Of a DNA stretch of 64,000 nt, positions 12,687 to 24,098 are shown one piece after another. Source of the stretch: Lumnitzera littorea (Eukaryota; Streptophyta; Magnoliopsida; Myrtales; Combretaceae); assembly GCA_024138015.1 (NCBI GenBank), contig JAMXBB010000011.1, forward strand, positions 85,523,556 through 85,587,555, given 5' to 3'. The translations under genes and the position numbers were made by a program. The notes beneath the pieces are model-generated. The model had not been told where the DNA came from. It did not search any database and worked only from the letters and a program-made list of their open reading frames with translations. How positions within the stretch are numbered: position 1 is the stretch's first letter; every line of letters begins with the position of its first letter.

Positions 12687-14715
12687 CCTAACATGTTTGG
12701 CTTAGCAGTATAAATAGCTCTATGTAGCAATATGGTCCTCTACACATGAGATAGGAGGATCAATAATACTTCCCTAGATTTAGGCATGGGATGGATTCTC
12801 CCATATAGCCCCTTTAAACGAATATGGTGTTAGCATAGTTGAAGAAATTCCCTTAGCATCCTAATGGAGGGTGGAGCGTGACACTACGTAGCATCCTTCA
12901 CATATTATGGAATCCTATTAAGGTATACTGGACCTACAAACTAAACATCAGGTATGATAAGTTCCCCCTTTGCAATCATCATAAGCTCTACTCAAAGAGT
13001 AACATTTAATCTTATCTTGATTTTGCATAAATTTTGGTAACGCAACACGAAATATGATAAATATACATATATGTATTTTTATGTGTAAAAATTTAGGGAT
13101 TTGCTATAAACATACATTTTATACAAATTTCTTGAACTTTTAATGAATCCTAACATGTTTGCACATTTTCTCTGAACGTTATATCCATGTACCTTTCACA
13201 TCAATTTCTATGGGAGTTAAAGTAAATTTTTGCGGTTTTAATTTGTTGGTATTGTGGCTTAGAGTTTGTGTTAATTGTTTGTGGATTAGAGTTTTGTGCT
13301 AGCTATTAAGGGATTAGGGTTTGTGTTCTAAAATACTCGTATATGTGTTCTGATAATTAGTTATAAATTTATGCATACTATATGTATTATGGTGTATATA
13401 TCTGTATTGATATGTTACTGATGTGTAATTGTGGCATGCCATGTGCCTCATCTTTTCTTTCTTTCTTTCCTAACAAGAGGTGTACGATAGTCATGTACCT
13501 TTAGTTAAAAAATCTAAGGGAGCAAAGGCCTATTGGCATAATAAGTTTTAAACCAACCATTTTTTCAATAATTTTCTTTTTTTAAATTACATTGAACTCG
13601 TAAAAAGCTGTTAATATTTTCTTCAAATCCCACTCAAACACTATATAACTTCTTAAAAGTTATTAGTCTATCTTAAACCTTAAGAAATATTTCATTGGAT
13701 TATTATCATGTTTGTTATAGTTAGTATTATACGTAAACCTAACTATCAGGCTAAACCAGCTTGAAATTGCCTACTTACGAGCTAACATAAGGTTGAATTG
13801 GGTTTGACTCTTGAAGGCACAAGTTCAAGTCGATTTGATTGAACCGGTTTCCATTTATTTATTATTATTTTTATAATTATTATTTTCTTATATATTTTCT
13901 TTAATCTTATTCCTGTAATTCCATAAATTATTATAAATAAATTTTCGCCTACAATCCCATGAATTATTGTAAATAATTTTTCGCTCATTCTCATTTTCTA
14001 TTTTTTTTTCTGAAATAATTATAACAAGTTATATTGTATAAAGTGTTAACGAGACAAATCGTAAATTTTATTCCATTTCAAAATAATTAATTTACATCTT
14101 ATAAGCATAATGGTACTTTAACATAAAAAATATTAAGTAAGGTTAAGTACAATGAGAGAAGTTGCAATTTACAAACAATGCCAATATCTCATATGAATCT
14201 CGGATTAATTATCTATATGGAAATAATAAAATTACAACGTAACTATTAATTATAATTTATAATTATACTTCATGTGAGTTGAAGTTGGAAAAGGAAAACG
14301 TAGCAGTAATAATAAAAGACATGTAACATTTTTCTTTTTCTTTTTTTTTTTTTATTTTGGAGGAGCGGAATAGTTTGAACCGACGAGCTTATTTAGTCAG
14401 TTTATTGACTTGTCGGTTTAGTGGGTTTGACCAGTTGAATCGTCTAGACTCTTAAGATTCGGTAATTCGTAAACCGATTTAGATTTGTCCACTCTCGAGT
14501 CAAGTCGATGTACAGTTCAAAACCAGCTTTTATATATTGTGTATTTACTTATTATATGTAATTACAGAAAATCATTAAAAAGGTATCTTTTTAGGAGAAT
14601 CAACTACATCTTAGGTGAAATATAAAAAAAAAAAATCTAAAAGTTTGAGTTTCTCGGAAGTTTCTCACAAGGCGCATCATATTGAATTTACCTGAGAGGT
14701 TTTGGCGCTTGAAAA
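12687..14715. other. AT-rich intergenic stretch
   Basis: No gene is recognised. Segments at 13790-13850 and 14360-14530 contain similar GGTTTGAC / TTGAACCGG-type motifs in opposite orientation and could be the ends of another old TIR element. I could not define boundaries. Confidence 0.35.
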
Positions 14716-15070
14716 ATATAAAAGGTCTATCAATCATATTCATAAATTAGAGGAAAGAGAATCACGGATATAGAGAGAAAGAGACCGTTTAAAAAACTCT
14801 CATGCGTTGGACAGCCTAGAAATGCTTAGGGAAACGGAAACCCAACGTGAATCCATGTGTAGCCGTGACAGCTTCCCACCTAATGAACTTGTCGCTGCCG
14901 TAAGACGCGGCCCCTTGTTCCCCCCAATCCACCACCGCCCAGTTGCATATTCATTTTTTTCTCCGTCTATCACGCAAAGATCCGATCAGCCGAACCGAAG
15001 GGAGCTGATCCATACTGGTTTAAAGAAATATAAGGAAAGAAGACTTATCTTATTATACGTTTCAAACTAG
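14716..15070 (+). other. TATA-like motif followed by GC-richer, exon-like stretch; product unknown
   Basis: A TATAAAAGG motif at about 14718 is followed by a GAGA-rich leader and a stretch at 14807-15070 that is clearly GC-richer than its surroundings. That stretch is open for 87 codons with no family resemblance I know. It could be the relic of a promoter and first exon, or chance. No splice partner or downstream exon was found. Confidence 0.25.
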
Positions 15071-15257
15071 AATCGTTTAAATAACTCAGATCATTAAATT
15101 ACATATTTGAATCAATAATTAATATCACCTTGACTTTTAAAATCCATTATGATCATCGTTATCTTCTTCGTAATTTTGATCGTTCGTTGTATAAGATAAG
15201 AATTGAAATGGACAAATTAAGAAAATTGACAAACGGTAAGTAGTTAAGAGGTTCCAT

Positions 15258-15668
15258 TTCCTTGATATTGACAGGAAACTCCCTCTCATCTAATTATACT
15301 TATACAGCTAGACAAGCTTCACTCCTGTTTCGTTTTTTTTTCTTTTGTGTTTTCCTTGATATTGACAGGAAACATCCAGGTACTAACAACTCATTAACTG
15401 TTCTCTCCTTTTTCTTTTTCTTTTTTTCTTTTTTTATTTTTTCTGTTTGACATTAAGGATTCCTTTTCTCCCTTTTTTTTGTCTGTTTTTTTTTTTTTTT
15501 CAAAGTTTAGTAATTAAGTGGATTGATTGTGTGATAAGCTCGAGCCTGGATTGATTGAGAAAACTATTATTTATTATGATTAATGTAGTAAGATGGATCA
15601 ATTATTTGACAATGACAGAAAACTTCCGCTCATCTAATTATGTTGTTAGATAAGCTTCATTCCTGTTG
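15258..15668. repeat. Three dispersed direct repeats around TTGACAGGAAAC
   Basis: TTCCTTGATATTGACAGGAA occurs at 15258 and again at 15352. A third, longer copy, starting GACAGAAAACTTCC at about 15614, repeats the following segment (CTCATCTAATTAT, then AAGCTTCA-TCCTGTT) already seen at 15285-15330. A local duplication with a T-rich spacer explains this. No gene was seen. Confidence 0.6.
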
Positions 15669-16189
15669 GTGTCTAAACAATATCCAGGCGTATCTAATTC
15701 ATCGTACCCTCCTAATTTTTTTATTGAGATTTTAGTTCAATCATATCTTCTTGATTTTCAAAATACTCATTTCATATTTCTCCTGAAACGGACAATTGTA
15801 TTGTTGTTAAAATACTATAGTCCATTAACGTTCTGGGAAAAATTGAACTTTTATTAGCTCTCTCAAGAAATCTAGATTTTGGACCAATAAGATCTGGAGA
15901 CTTACATAATAAATTCAAGTAAGAAAAAAAATTTAATAAATATAAAAAACGAGTTTTTGTGAAGGAATGAGTAAAGATTTCAAGTTACAAACATGAGTCT
16001 TATTTTAGGTGTAATTTTAACAAAGACAATTTGATATATCTCTCACGAGGATACAAAGCTTTATTTAGGAAGTCAACAAAACCACCTTTTAGTAATATCA
16101 AAAGGCCGATAAAAGAAAATTCTATTATAATCCAACATTTTCTATTTCAAAATTAATGTATATGTTCTCGTTAGTAGTTTATATCTATC

Positions 16190-16620
16190 TATAAATCTGT
16201 ATTAAAGATATAAATGAACTAAGTTGATTTGTAAACTATTCAAATTTAACTCGAGTTTTACTTGAATTCGATTCTATAACAATCGAGTTGAGTCGAGCAT
16301 AAGTGAGTCAAGTAACAAATCGAATTGAGCTTTAAATTGAATTGAGCTTTGAGCTAGTTGAGTAGCGAATCGAATTGAACCAAGCTTCAACTTTAAAATA
16401 TTAAGCACATTAGACTTATAAGCCTAATCAAGGTTGGTGTTATTTTATTTTATTTAAGGATAATTTATAAGAAAAAATTTCGAATTAATTGAGCTGAACT
16501 CAAACTTACTACATATATCTTCAAGTTGAACTCAAGCTTAAAATTGTCAAGCTTAAAATTTGGAGCTCAATTAAGCTTGAGCTCAAGTCAATACCATATT
16601 AGTTCGATTCTACTCAATTA
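16190..16620. repeat. Clustered GAGCTCAAG / CTCGAGTT-type repeats, probable old TIR element
   Basis: Between about 16240 and 16400, and again between about 16480 and 16610, motifs such as TTGAGCTTTAAATTGAATTG and AAGCTTGAGCTCAAG recur in both orientations. That is the pattern of a decayed inverted-repeat element. Boundaries and target duplication could not be fixed. Confidence 0.35.
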
Positions 16621-16879
16621 CACCTTAACCTATATTATTAAAGTTAGAGAACAATTTTTAGTGTCCACATCTTTCATTTTAAATTTCCCCCCTTTAAATA
16701 TTAGGCAAAGCAATTGAAACATAAATCATTATAAAAAAAGAACCCAACATAGAATTATCTAAGACAAAATGGAACTTTCAATCTAATCTCTTTTGTTTTC
16801 TCTTTCACTTACAACATGTACATAATTTCTAATTTGAATATTGCACACTTTTAGAAAGAATAAAAACTGAAATTTAATA

Positions 16880-17788
16880 AGGTAAATTATGCAAATATCT
16901 CCTGCAAACTTTTGATATTATACAAATCCTTTATTTTTAATAAAGTCTACACCTACACCCCTTGAAATAATTATGGGGCCCTTTTTTTATATTTTGGTTG
17001 TCTACATGTCTATCATTGTTGATGTGCACAAAAAGAATGGATTAATAGATGTCATGTCATGATTGTTACAATTTCATATATAATGTAAATATTACTATCA
17101 TACATATATAACCTATCCAATTTCTTTATCAATATAAACCTATCTCTATTTTCACCTCCATGACCCCAAATTTCCTGAACTTTTGCTAAATGACTTAAAA
17201 AGGATACAAATTCTAGACTTCAAATAAATACCCAATGTGTTCACCAGCAAAGACTAGGAGTAAAATGGATTGTCAGTAAAAATAAATGCAACATAAAGAA
17301 AGCTATAAGAATTTGTATATGAGATATAAGTTAACTCAAGAAAATCATTTTTCTTTAAAAGGGAACTAGAGTTAGGGAATTGGTGCGCTAAGGCTTGGTT
17401 AGGGTTCTTTGAATGATTTTATGGTAATCATTAACTCAATGTTCAATTTCATAGTTTCATGTTATATCAATTCTTGGTTCCCATTTGGTTTGTTATAAGG
17501 TCCTTCTTGATCCCTCTCTCTCTTTCTAGGGTATTAAGTTGGTTTTACAAATTAGATTTAGTCATTCTTTAGAAAATGGGTCAAGCTTGTCATGTAAGCA
17601 TATGAATTTAAGATAGCATTTATTTTTCCTTTTATTTGTGCATGTCATTAAAAATAGACACATAGATTGCCAACAAATAAAAAAAAGGGGCCTTATAATT
17701 ATTTCATGGGGTGTAGGTGTAGACCTTTCAGAAAATATGGGATCCATACAATATTAAAGTTTCTAGGGGGTGTTTATGTAATTTACCT
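16880..17788. mobile_element. MULE-like non-autonomous element, long TIRs, 9-bp TSD
   Basis: The first about 150 bp and the inverted last about 150 bp align well, starting AGGTAAATTA at the left and TAGGTAAATTA inverted at the right, and sharing GTCTACACCTACACCCC. The flanks aatttaata (16871-16879) and aatctaata (17789-17797) differ at one base of nine. Long TIRs plus a 9-bp TSD are the hallmark of Mutator-like elements. The 30540-31070 stretch supplies a related empty site, where the corresponding position reads straight through as aaatttaataagaaatt. No transposase is encoded. Confidence 0.85.
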
Positions 17789-17897
17789 AATCTAATAAGA
17801 ATTTGGAATGCATAATCATAAATTTAATTTTGCACGTACAATGCTATTGGCATATTTCACATAACAATTATGATATATGTAATAATATTATGCATAT

Positions 17898-18776
17898 TGT
17901 TGATACTCAATTTTCACTCGCCTTAAGGCCTAATGACTGAAGCCTATCATAAGGCATGCACCAGTGAGCACTTGAGTAAGCAATAGTTTCGCGCGTTGCA
18001 TCACAACTCCCCCTCTAATCTACAGGCCTCACTAATGAAGAATGCCAATTTAGGGCAAGTCGATTCCCTCAGGTCACGATGTACCCAGCGAGCCATATGA
18101 TGAATGATTGAACAGATCAATCCTTGACCAACGAGCTAACACCTACCAATTGTCTAAGGTAAGCCTAAGGCTTGACTCCTTTCATTGAGCATTGGTTGGC
18201 CCTTAACGGGTGCCTTAGCCTAGTTTTTGTCTTTAGCTGCTACAACCCAATACAAGTCATTAATAAGCATTTGACATCTATAATACGGTCAGCACACTGG
18301 ATACCTCTATCCTTGCTAGATAACTAAACTGTAGATTTGGTGGCTCGGTTGGCCATAGTGTACCACTTATAGTAAAGCTCTATCACCCACTGCAAAGTGT
18401 ACTGTTTACTGGCGACTAGTACAAACAAACCCTCGATCATCACGTGTCTAAGTGAATTGCATAAAAAGCGAAAGGCACTAGCAAGTAAAGGATGGATGAT
18501 ATCTAGCTCCTCCAGGTCCTTTTCCTTATCTATCACTCTTAGACCTCTTCTCCCTTTTCATTGCACAATATAAGCAATACCCACACATCGGGCAAGCATG
18601 GCCCACTTGGCCTTTAGTGCTCACCTTTCCTTCTCTTGGTCCTCCTTGTTAACTTGAGCATCAAAGGGCTCCTATAGTCTCGCCCACATGGGATTTTTTG
18701 CAAGTATCAAGGAGCAAGAGGTGAAGCCCAACATGATCCTACCTTACTTTTTAGTTGGTCTTCCACACAATCGATA
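17898..18776 (+). repeat. 5' LTR of the Tat element
   Basis: It starts TGTTGATACT and ends ACAATCGATA, and aligns over its whole length to 29564-30436. Shared blocks include GCATGCACCAGTGAG, ACCTACCAA(T/C)TGTCTA and TTAGTTGGTCTTCCA. The two LTRs are visibly diverged, so the insertion is old. Confidence 0.9.
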
Positions 18777-18800
18777 TTTTGGTGCTTACCATTTTAAGCT
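18777..18800 (+). other. Primer-binding site of the Tat element
   Basis: The sequence directly after the LTR, TTTTGGTGCTTACCATTTTA, matches the TTTGGCGCCCACCGTGGGG-type binding site I associate with Tat-lineage elements. Every difference I see is a C-to-T or G-to-A change. Confidence 0.55.
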
Positions 18801-19329
18801 ACTATGACGATATTTGCTAAAAGCAAAAAAAATAACCCATAGGCTTCCCATGTAGGGGAGGTAATCAACCCCTTCCATCTCAAAATGAAAACACTGAAGT
18901 CTAGGAGCTCAAACTACTAGTCTAGTAAATGCTAGAAGAAAATAGAAAGTATTGCGAATCTACTGCAGCTTTGTACAAAGATGTAACACTACTTAAGAAT
19001 GTATCTTAAAAGCATCCAAATGGGGAGGCAGCAATTGAGTCTTCCTCACAGCTAAGCAACAATGATGAACAGTGCAATGCATGCCCAACATACTTATACG
19101 GCCACATTCAGCATGATCACCAGTAGCACAAAGACCTTCGAGAGCAACTCAAACGCAACCGCAATAAAACACATGTGGATGGCGAGCGCACAGTGACAAG
19201 TAAACAAGCCGATAGCTTATCACTAAAGCCATCACCAAAAGATTATGAAGATATGAACATGGTTAAGCTTGATGAGCACATCAGACGTGCTTCCAACATA
19301 TGTAATCAAAAGAAGGTCGAATCATCCAC

Positions 19330-20330
19330 ATGAGTATCACATTCTATGTCGACAAAGAGCCCTTTCATAACCTTAATCCTTAAGGAAACACTCTCCACCA
19401 GTGCGAGATTACCGCATCTTAACACCTACGATGGTACTACCGATCCAAACAAGTACCTTATTTACTTTCAGACAATGATGAGCCTCTACAACTTCTTATA
19501 TACCATCATGTGCAAAGCCTTCCTTTATATACTAGTGAAAGCCACCTTGCTTTGGTTTAACACCCTTCTTGAGGCATCAACACTTCATTCAATGAACTAG
19601 GAAGCAAGTTTCAACTACACTTCCTTAGCTCCTGAGTCCTACGATGAGATTCCTCCATCCTCTATAATGTTAGATAGGCCCCTTATGAAAGCTTGCGAGC
19701 ATATCTCGAGCACTTCAACTGAACGAAGCTACAAGTTTCGAAGCTAGATATTGGGACAGCCTTATAAGCCCTCTTAATAGGTATAGATCCAAATGGAAGG
19801 CTCTTCAACACTGTATCTTTAGATGCGCCTAAGTCGTTGGACGAATTCATGAAAGTCACTGAGAAATATATAGCTTGAGAGGACATTATCAGAACCCAAT
19901 TCGAGGTAGAAAATAACACTCGCATCTCAGTGAAAGATTGTTTAGGACCTCAAAACCTTAGACAACAGCCGCTTATATGAGAAAAATGTAAAAAGTAAAG
20001 GCATAGGTTCTAAGATTACAACTCGTACACACCCTTAACTCAATCACTCAGAAAAATCATGTATTAGGTCCAAGGACAACTTTCGTGACCACAAGGCATT
20101 TGTAAGACACTAGAAGTAGCGAACTCCGGCAAATACTATGATTACCATAGAGTATACGGAAACAACACTAATGAGTATCTCTACCTTAAGAACGTTGTTA
20201 AAGGCCTTGTTCATAGGGCCCGCATTGACCACTTTGTTGAAAACAAGAAGAATCAAATCTAGCGGCCCACCTAACGCTATCGGGGTTATAACTAACAATA
20301 GCCCCATCATCAACAAGTCATTCCACACCC
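19330..20330 (+). pseudogene. gag of the Tat element, degenerate
   Basis: At 19346-19600 an 84-codon open piece carries the retrotransposon gag pattern: a SPF-T start, LPHLNTYDGTTDPNKYL, then KA-LWFNTL. Broken frames continue with ESLRAYLEHFN-like, LDAPKSLDEF and EKYIA-like residues (about 19685-19880). A CDYHRVYGNNT-like block (about 20130-20170) is the 'C-x2-H-x4-H/N' segment typical of Tat gag polyproteins. Stops occur throughout. A run of 15 C at 20328-20342 lies just after, in the linker to the protease. Confidence 0.8.
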
Positions 20331-20379
20331 CCCCCCCCCCCCAGAAGAAGGGAACCGAAGGGGACAACATGGTTAAGTC

Positions 20380-20960
20380 AACACCATATTTGGTGAACTC
20401 AACCTCTTTTCAATCGACACCACCCTTACTCCCAAGAATGAGGTGTACATTGTCTGAAGTAAGAGGCTAAAGATTGATACAGTAATAACCTTCACCCACA
20501 AAGACGAGTAAGGTTTCAACTTGCCCCATAGTAATGCACTCATCATAAGCATTGAAATTAGGTATTTCGATATCCCCAAGACATTCATTGACAATGGGAG
20601 GTTGATAGATATGCTCTTTTATAATGCCTTCTAGCAAATGAAAAAACAGCTCAATGAGCCCCTTCAACTATATAAACACGACTTCACCGGGTTTAGAGGT
20701 GGTAGGCCAGTACCAACAAAGAGGATTATTACCCTACTTGTTCGACTAGGTGACGATGAATACGTCGCTACCCAGTCCATCGACTTTGTCATTGTTAATA
20801 TTTAGTCACCATACAGTACCATCATTGGCAAAACGAGCATAACAAAATTCGACATGCTCATAAGCTAGAAATGCCTTAAAGAGAAGTTCATGACCCCGAC
20901 TAGAGTTGGTGAGGCTAAAGGTGATCAAGCTCTATCCAAGACGTTATACCTAAAAGTGTA
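20380..20960 (+). pseudogene. Aspartic protease region of the Tat element, degenerate
   Basis: Residues resembling H-NALIIS-I-YFDIPKTFIDNG (about 20525-20600), LIDMLFYNAF, GFRGG-PVPT and STIIGKTSITKFDML (about 20815-20860) follow the protease domain of Tat elements. The active-site D-T/S-G reads DNG here, so the enzyme would be inactive even without the stops. Confidence 0.7.
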
Positions 20961-21086
20961 ATCTAGAAACAATGTTATCAAGGTGAAGTTCATAAACCCA
21001 ACTAAAGTTGGCGAGGCCAAAGGCAATCAAGCTTTGTCCATGATGCTCTACTTGAAAGCACAATCTAGAAATAATGTCATGAACAT
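20883..21086 (+). repeat. 102-bp in-frame tandem duplication after the protease
   Basis: Two consecutive units start GAAGTTCAT at 20883 and 20985. Both encode the same segment (VGEAKGDQALS / VGEAKGNQALS, then SRNNV). The period is a multiple of three, so the duplication may predate inactivation of the element. Confidence 0.8.
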
Positions 21087-21169
21087 TGAATCCACCGACT
21101 CCCCTACTTTAGCACTACATAGAGAGCCAGCATAGAAAACCATTGAAGTTTGAATTTCTGACGCCCTAG

Positions 21170-22625
21170 GAATGATAACTAAGATTGGGGTCGAATTGCC
21201 AGACAGAGATAAGCTCAAACTATCAAAGTTCCTTAAGCAGAATTCAGATGTCTTTGCTTCTACCCCAAAAGACATGCCAAAGATCATTCGCATACCCAAG
21301 GCAACCCATCACCTCAATGTCAACCCGACCATGCAATCTGTTAAGCACAAGGAGCGACATGTCACACTCAAATGTTAAGACGCAATAAAGGAGGAAGTAT
21401 AGAAGCTGCCTTACGTAGGCTTCATCCAACATGAGAGATATCCTACTTGGCTCACCAATACGGTGCTTGTCAAGAAAGCAAATAGCAAATGGCGTATGTG
21501 CGCCGACTATATCGACTTCAATAAGGCTCGCTTGAAGGACTGCTTTCCCTTACCGCATAGAGACCAACTCATCGACTCAACAATAGGGCATACACTCCTC
21601 AATTTTATGGATGCCTACTCCAGATATAACCAAATCTAGATGGCCCTTAGAAACGAAGTCCACACATCTTTTGTCACAGACTTCGAGACTTACTGCTATA
21701 CAGTCATGCCCTTCAACTTAAAAAACATCAAAGCCATATACCAAAGGATGGTAAGCCATATCTTTAAGCAACAAATAGGAAGGAACCTTAAAGTTTATGT
21801 GATGACATAATCGCCAAGAGCAAAACCAGAAGAGACCATATCAACGACCTTTAAGAAACCTTCTAGACCCTTTAATAATCCCAAATGAAGCTTAACCCTC
21901 AAAAGTGTATCTTTGGGGTCACTTTGGGTAAGTTCCTTGATTCCATGGTCACAAAGCGAAGGATCGAGGCCAACCTTGATAAGATCAAGGCAATCTAAGA
22001 CATGTAAGCATCGTCCAAGATGAAGGAGGTCCAGCAACTGATGAGAAGGATAGTCGCCCTCAATCGCTTTGTCTCTTGAAGCATGGACAAGTACGAAAAA
22101 TATTTCCATTTGCTCAAACACCCTACCAAACTTAAATGGACCCTAGTGTGTTGGCAAGCCTTCTAAGACTTGAAGAACCTCCTAATGACCCCACCCATAT
22201 TCTCCAAACCCATTCCCGAAGAAGAATTTTTTTTATACCTCACGGTCAGTGACAAAGTATTATCATCTATACTTATCTAAGTCGATGGCAACAAACATCG
22301 CCTAATCTACTATGTTAGCCATATCTTACAAAGACTCGAGCTTTGATATAATAAGATAGAAAAGTTTTCCCTCACAATAGTCATCATCGCTCGCAAGCTT
22401 TAACCCTAGTTTTAGTCACATCTGATCATCATATTGACTGATGTACTACTCTGAACGACCCTACAAAGGCCTGAGACTTTAAGGCGAATGATGAAGTACT
22501 CCCTCGAGCTCAATACTCACAAAGATCAATTTCACCCAAGATAAGCACTAGAAGCACAAGTTCTCATGGATTTCATAGTATAGTACATTGGAATGGATGA
22601 GCCTCAACTGGAGCTTGCCAAACTG
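21170..22625 (+). pseudogene. Reverse transcriptase and RNase H of the Tat element, degenerate
   Basis: The reading begins with DRDKLKLSKFLKQNSDVFA (about 21205) and passes through typical Ty3/gypsy RT blocks: LVKKANSKWRMCADYIDFNK, DCFPLPHRDQLIDST, FMDAYSRYNQI and a YTVMPFNLKN segment (about 21465-21725). Then come RNase H residues LYLTVSDKVLSSILI (about 22230), IYYVSHILQ (about 22305) and LQRPETLRRMMKYSLEL (about 22455). The RT catalytic YxDD is not intact: the expected position at about 21797 reads VYVMT. Several stops and frame changes confirm loss of function. Confidence 0.85.
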
Positions 22626-22639
22626 GTTTAGACACTACA

Positions 22640-22960
22640 TGTCAACAGCTCCTCCACCAAAGGGGGGAGTGGGGCCGATATCATGCTACATGGCCTATAT
22701 GGACTAAAGATTCTCTATGCCCTAAAGTTCGGGTTCCTAGTAACCAACAATCAAGTCAAATATGAAGCACTCATCGCCAGCTTGAAGATTACGAAGGACA
22801 CTGGAGCAAAAAAACTTAACATATATTCAAACTCCATATTGGTTGTATAGCAAGTCAAGGGAGAATACTAAACCAAGGGGGAAACGATGGCTAAGTACTT
22901 GCATCTAGTGCAAGACCTCTTTACGGAATTCGCTCTTGGGAGGTTAACAAGATCCCCTAA
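22640..22960 (+). pseudogene. Second (archaeal-type) RNase H domain of the Tat element
   Basis: Residues SSSTKGGSGADIMLHGL, ALKFGFLVTNNQVKYEALIA, LKITKDTGAKKLNIYSNS and QVKGEY follow in order and match the additional RNase H that Tat-lineage elements carry between the pol RNase H and the integrase. The motif runs over a few stops. This domain is the strongest evidence for the lineage call. Confidence 0.85.
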
Positions 22961-24098
22961 ACAAAAAATGTAAAAGCAAACAGGCTATGCAGAATAGCTT
23001 CGTCTACTTTCCCTACATCATACGACTGTGACAAACCACTCTTCATATAATACCTCCCTAAAAGGAGTACAAAGGTACACTAGCAACAGGTTACTAAAAC
23101 GATAGGGGTAGCCCTAAAGCCCTTTTAGATGGACTCCTTAGTGCAGTACCTCAAAACAGTAAAATGCTTGCCAATAACCCAACCAAGAAAGTATAGTGCA
23201 CTACCTGAAGAACGATCTAAGGCAAAGAAGCTAGCTTACGCCGCAACCAACAATAGACTAATTGATGATGTACTTTACAGATGATGAAACAGTACTCCAC
23301 TCCTCAAATGCCTCCGAACGGAGGAAGGCATTCAGGTATTTGAAGATCTCCACGTAAGGATTTGTAGCAACCACATCTAGTTGGAAGCACTCTACATCCT
23401 AGCACTCAGGTTAGGTTATTACTAATCCACGATGAAAAGAGATACCAAAGCCATGGTCTAAAGGTACCGCTCTTGTAAAAAGCATATGCTGATTACCTAC
23501 ACCCCCAACTTAGAGTTATACCCTATGACCAGCTTATGGCCATTCGCATAATGGAGACTAGACATCTTTAGCCCTTTCCCTAAAGTATCGATGGGACGAC
23601 AGTTCATCATAATGGCAATAGACTACTTCACCAAGTGGGCTGAAGCATTGATTATTATGACTATCATAACCCAAGCTACTGAAGGCCTTGTGCTTACACA
23701 CATACTTTCCCGTTTTAGAGTATTGTACAAACTAATCATTGATATTGGAAGGCAATTCAATAGTGACCATTTCAAGGACTTCTGTCAACATCAAGTTACA
23801 CTACACCTGAGTTGCCCACCCCCAAACCAATGAATAGGTTGAAGCCATCAATAAGATAATTCTTAACAGCCTTAAGAAGAGAGTGGAATGAGCAGGAGGC
23901 AAGTAGGCTGACAAGCCCCCTAACATATTTTGGGGTTATCACATGACACATAAGATGTCAACTAGAGAGACTCCATTCCGTCTTACATTCGAAGCTAAAG
24001 CCGTTCTCCTTATTGAGTTGGAGTTACCTACCAGCAAGGTATAACACTTTGACATAAATACTAATTACATAGCCCTACGGGCAAGTCTCAATACCATT

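Noticed and set aside
13749..14540. Possible TIR element bounded by GGTTTGAC/TTGAACCGG motifs
   Set aside because: Only short motif matches in opposite orientation were seen. Neither ends nor a target duplication could be defined.
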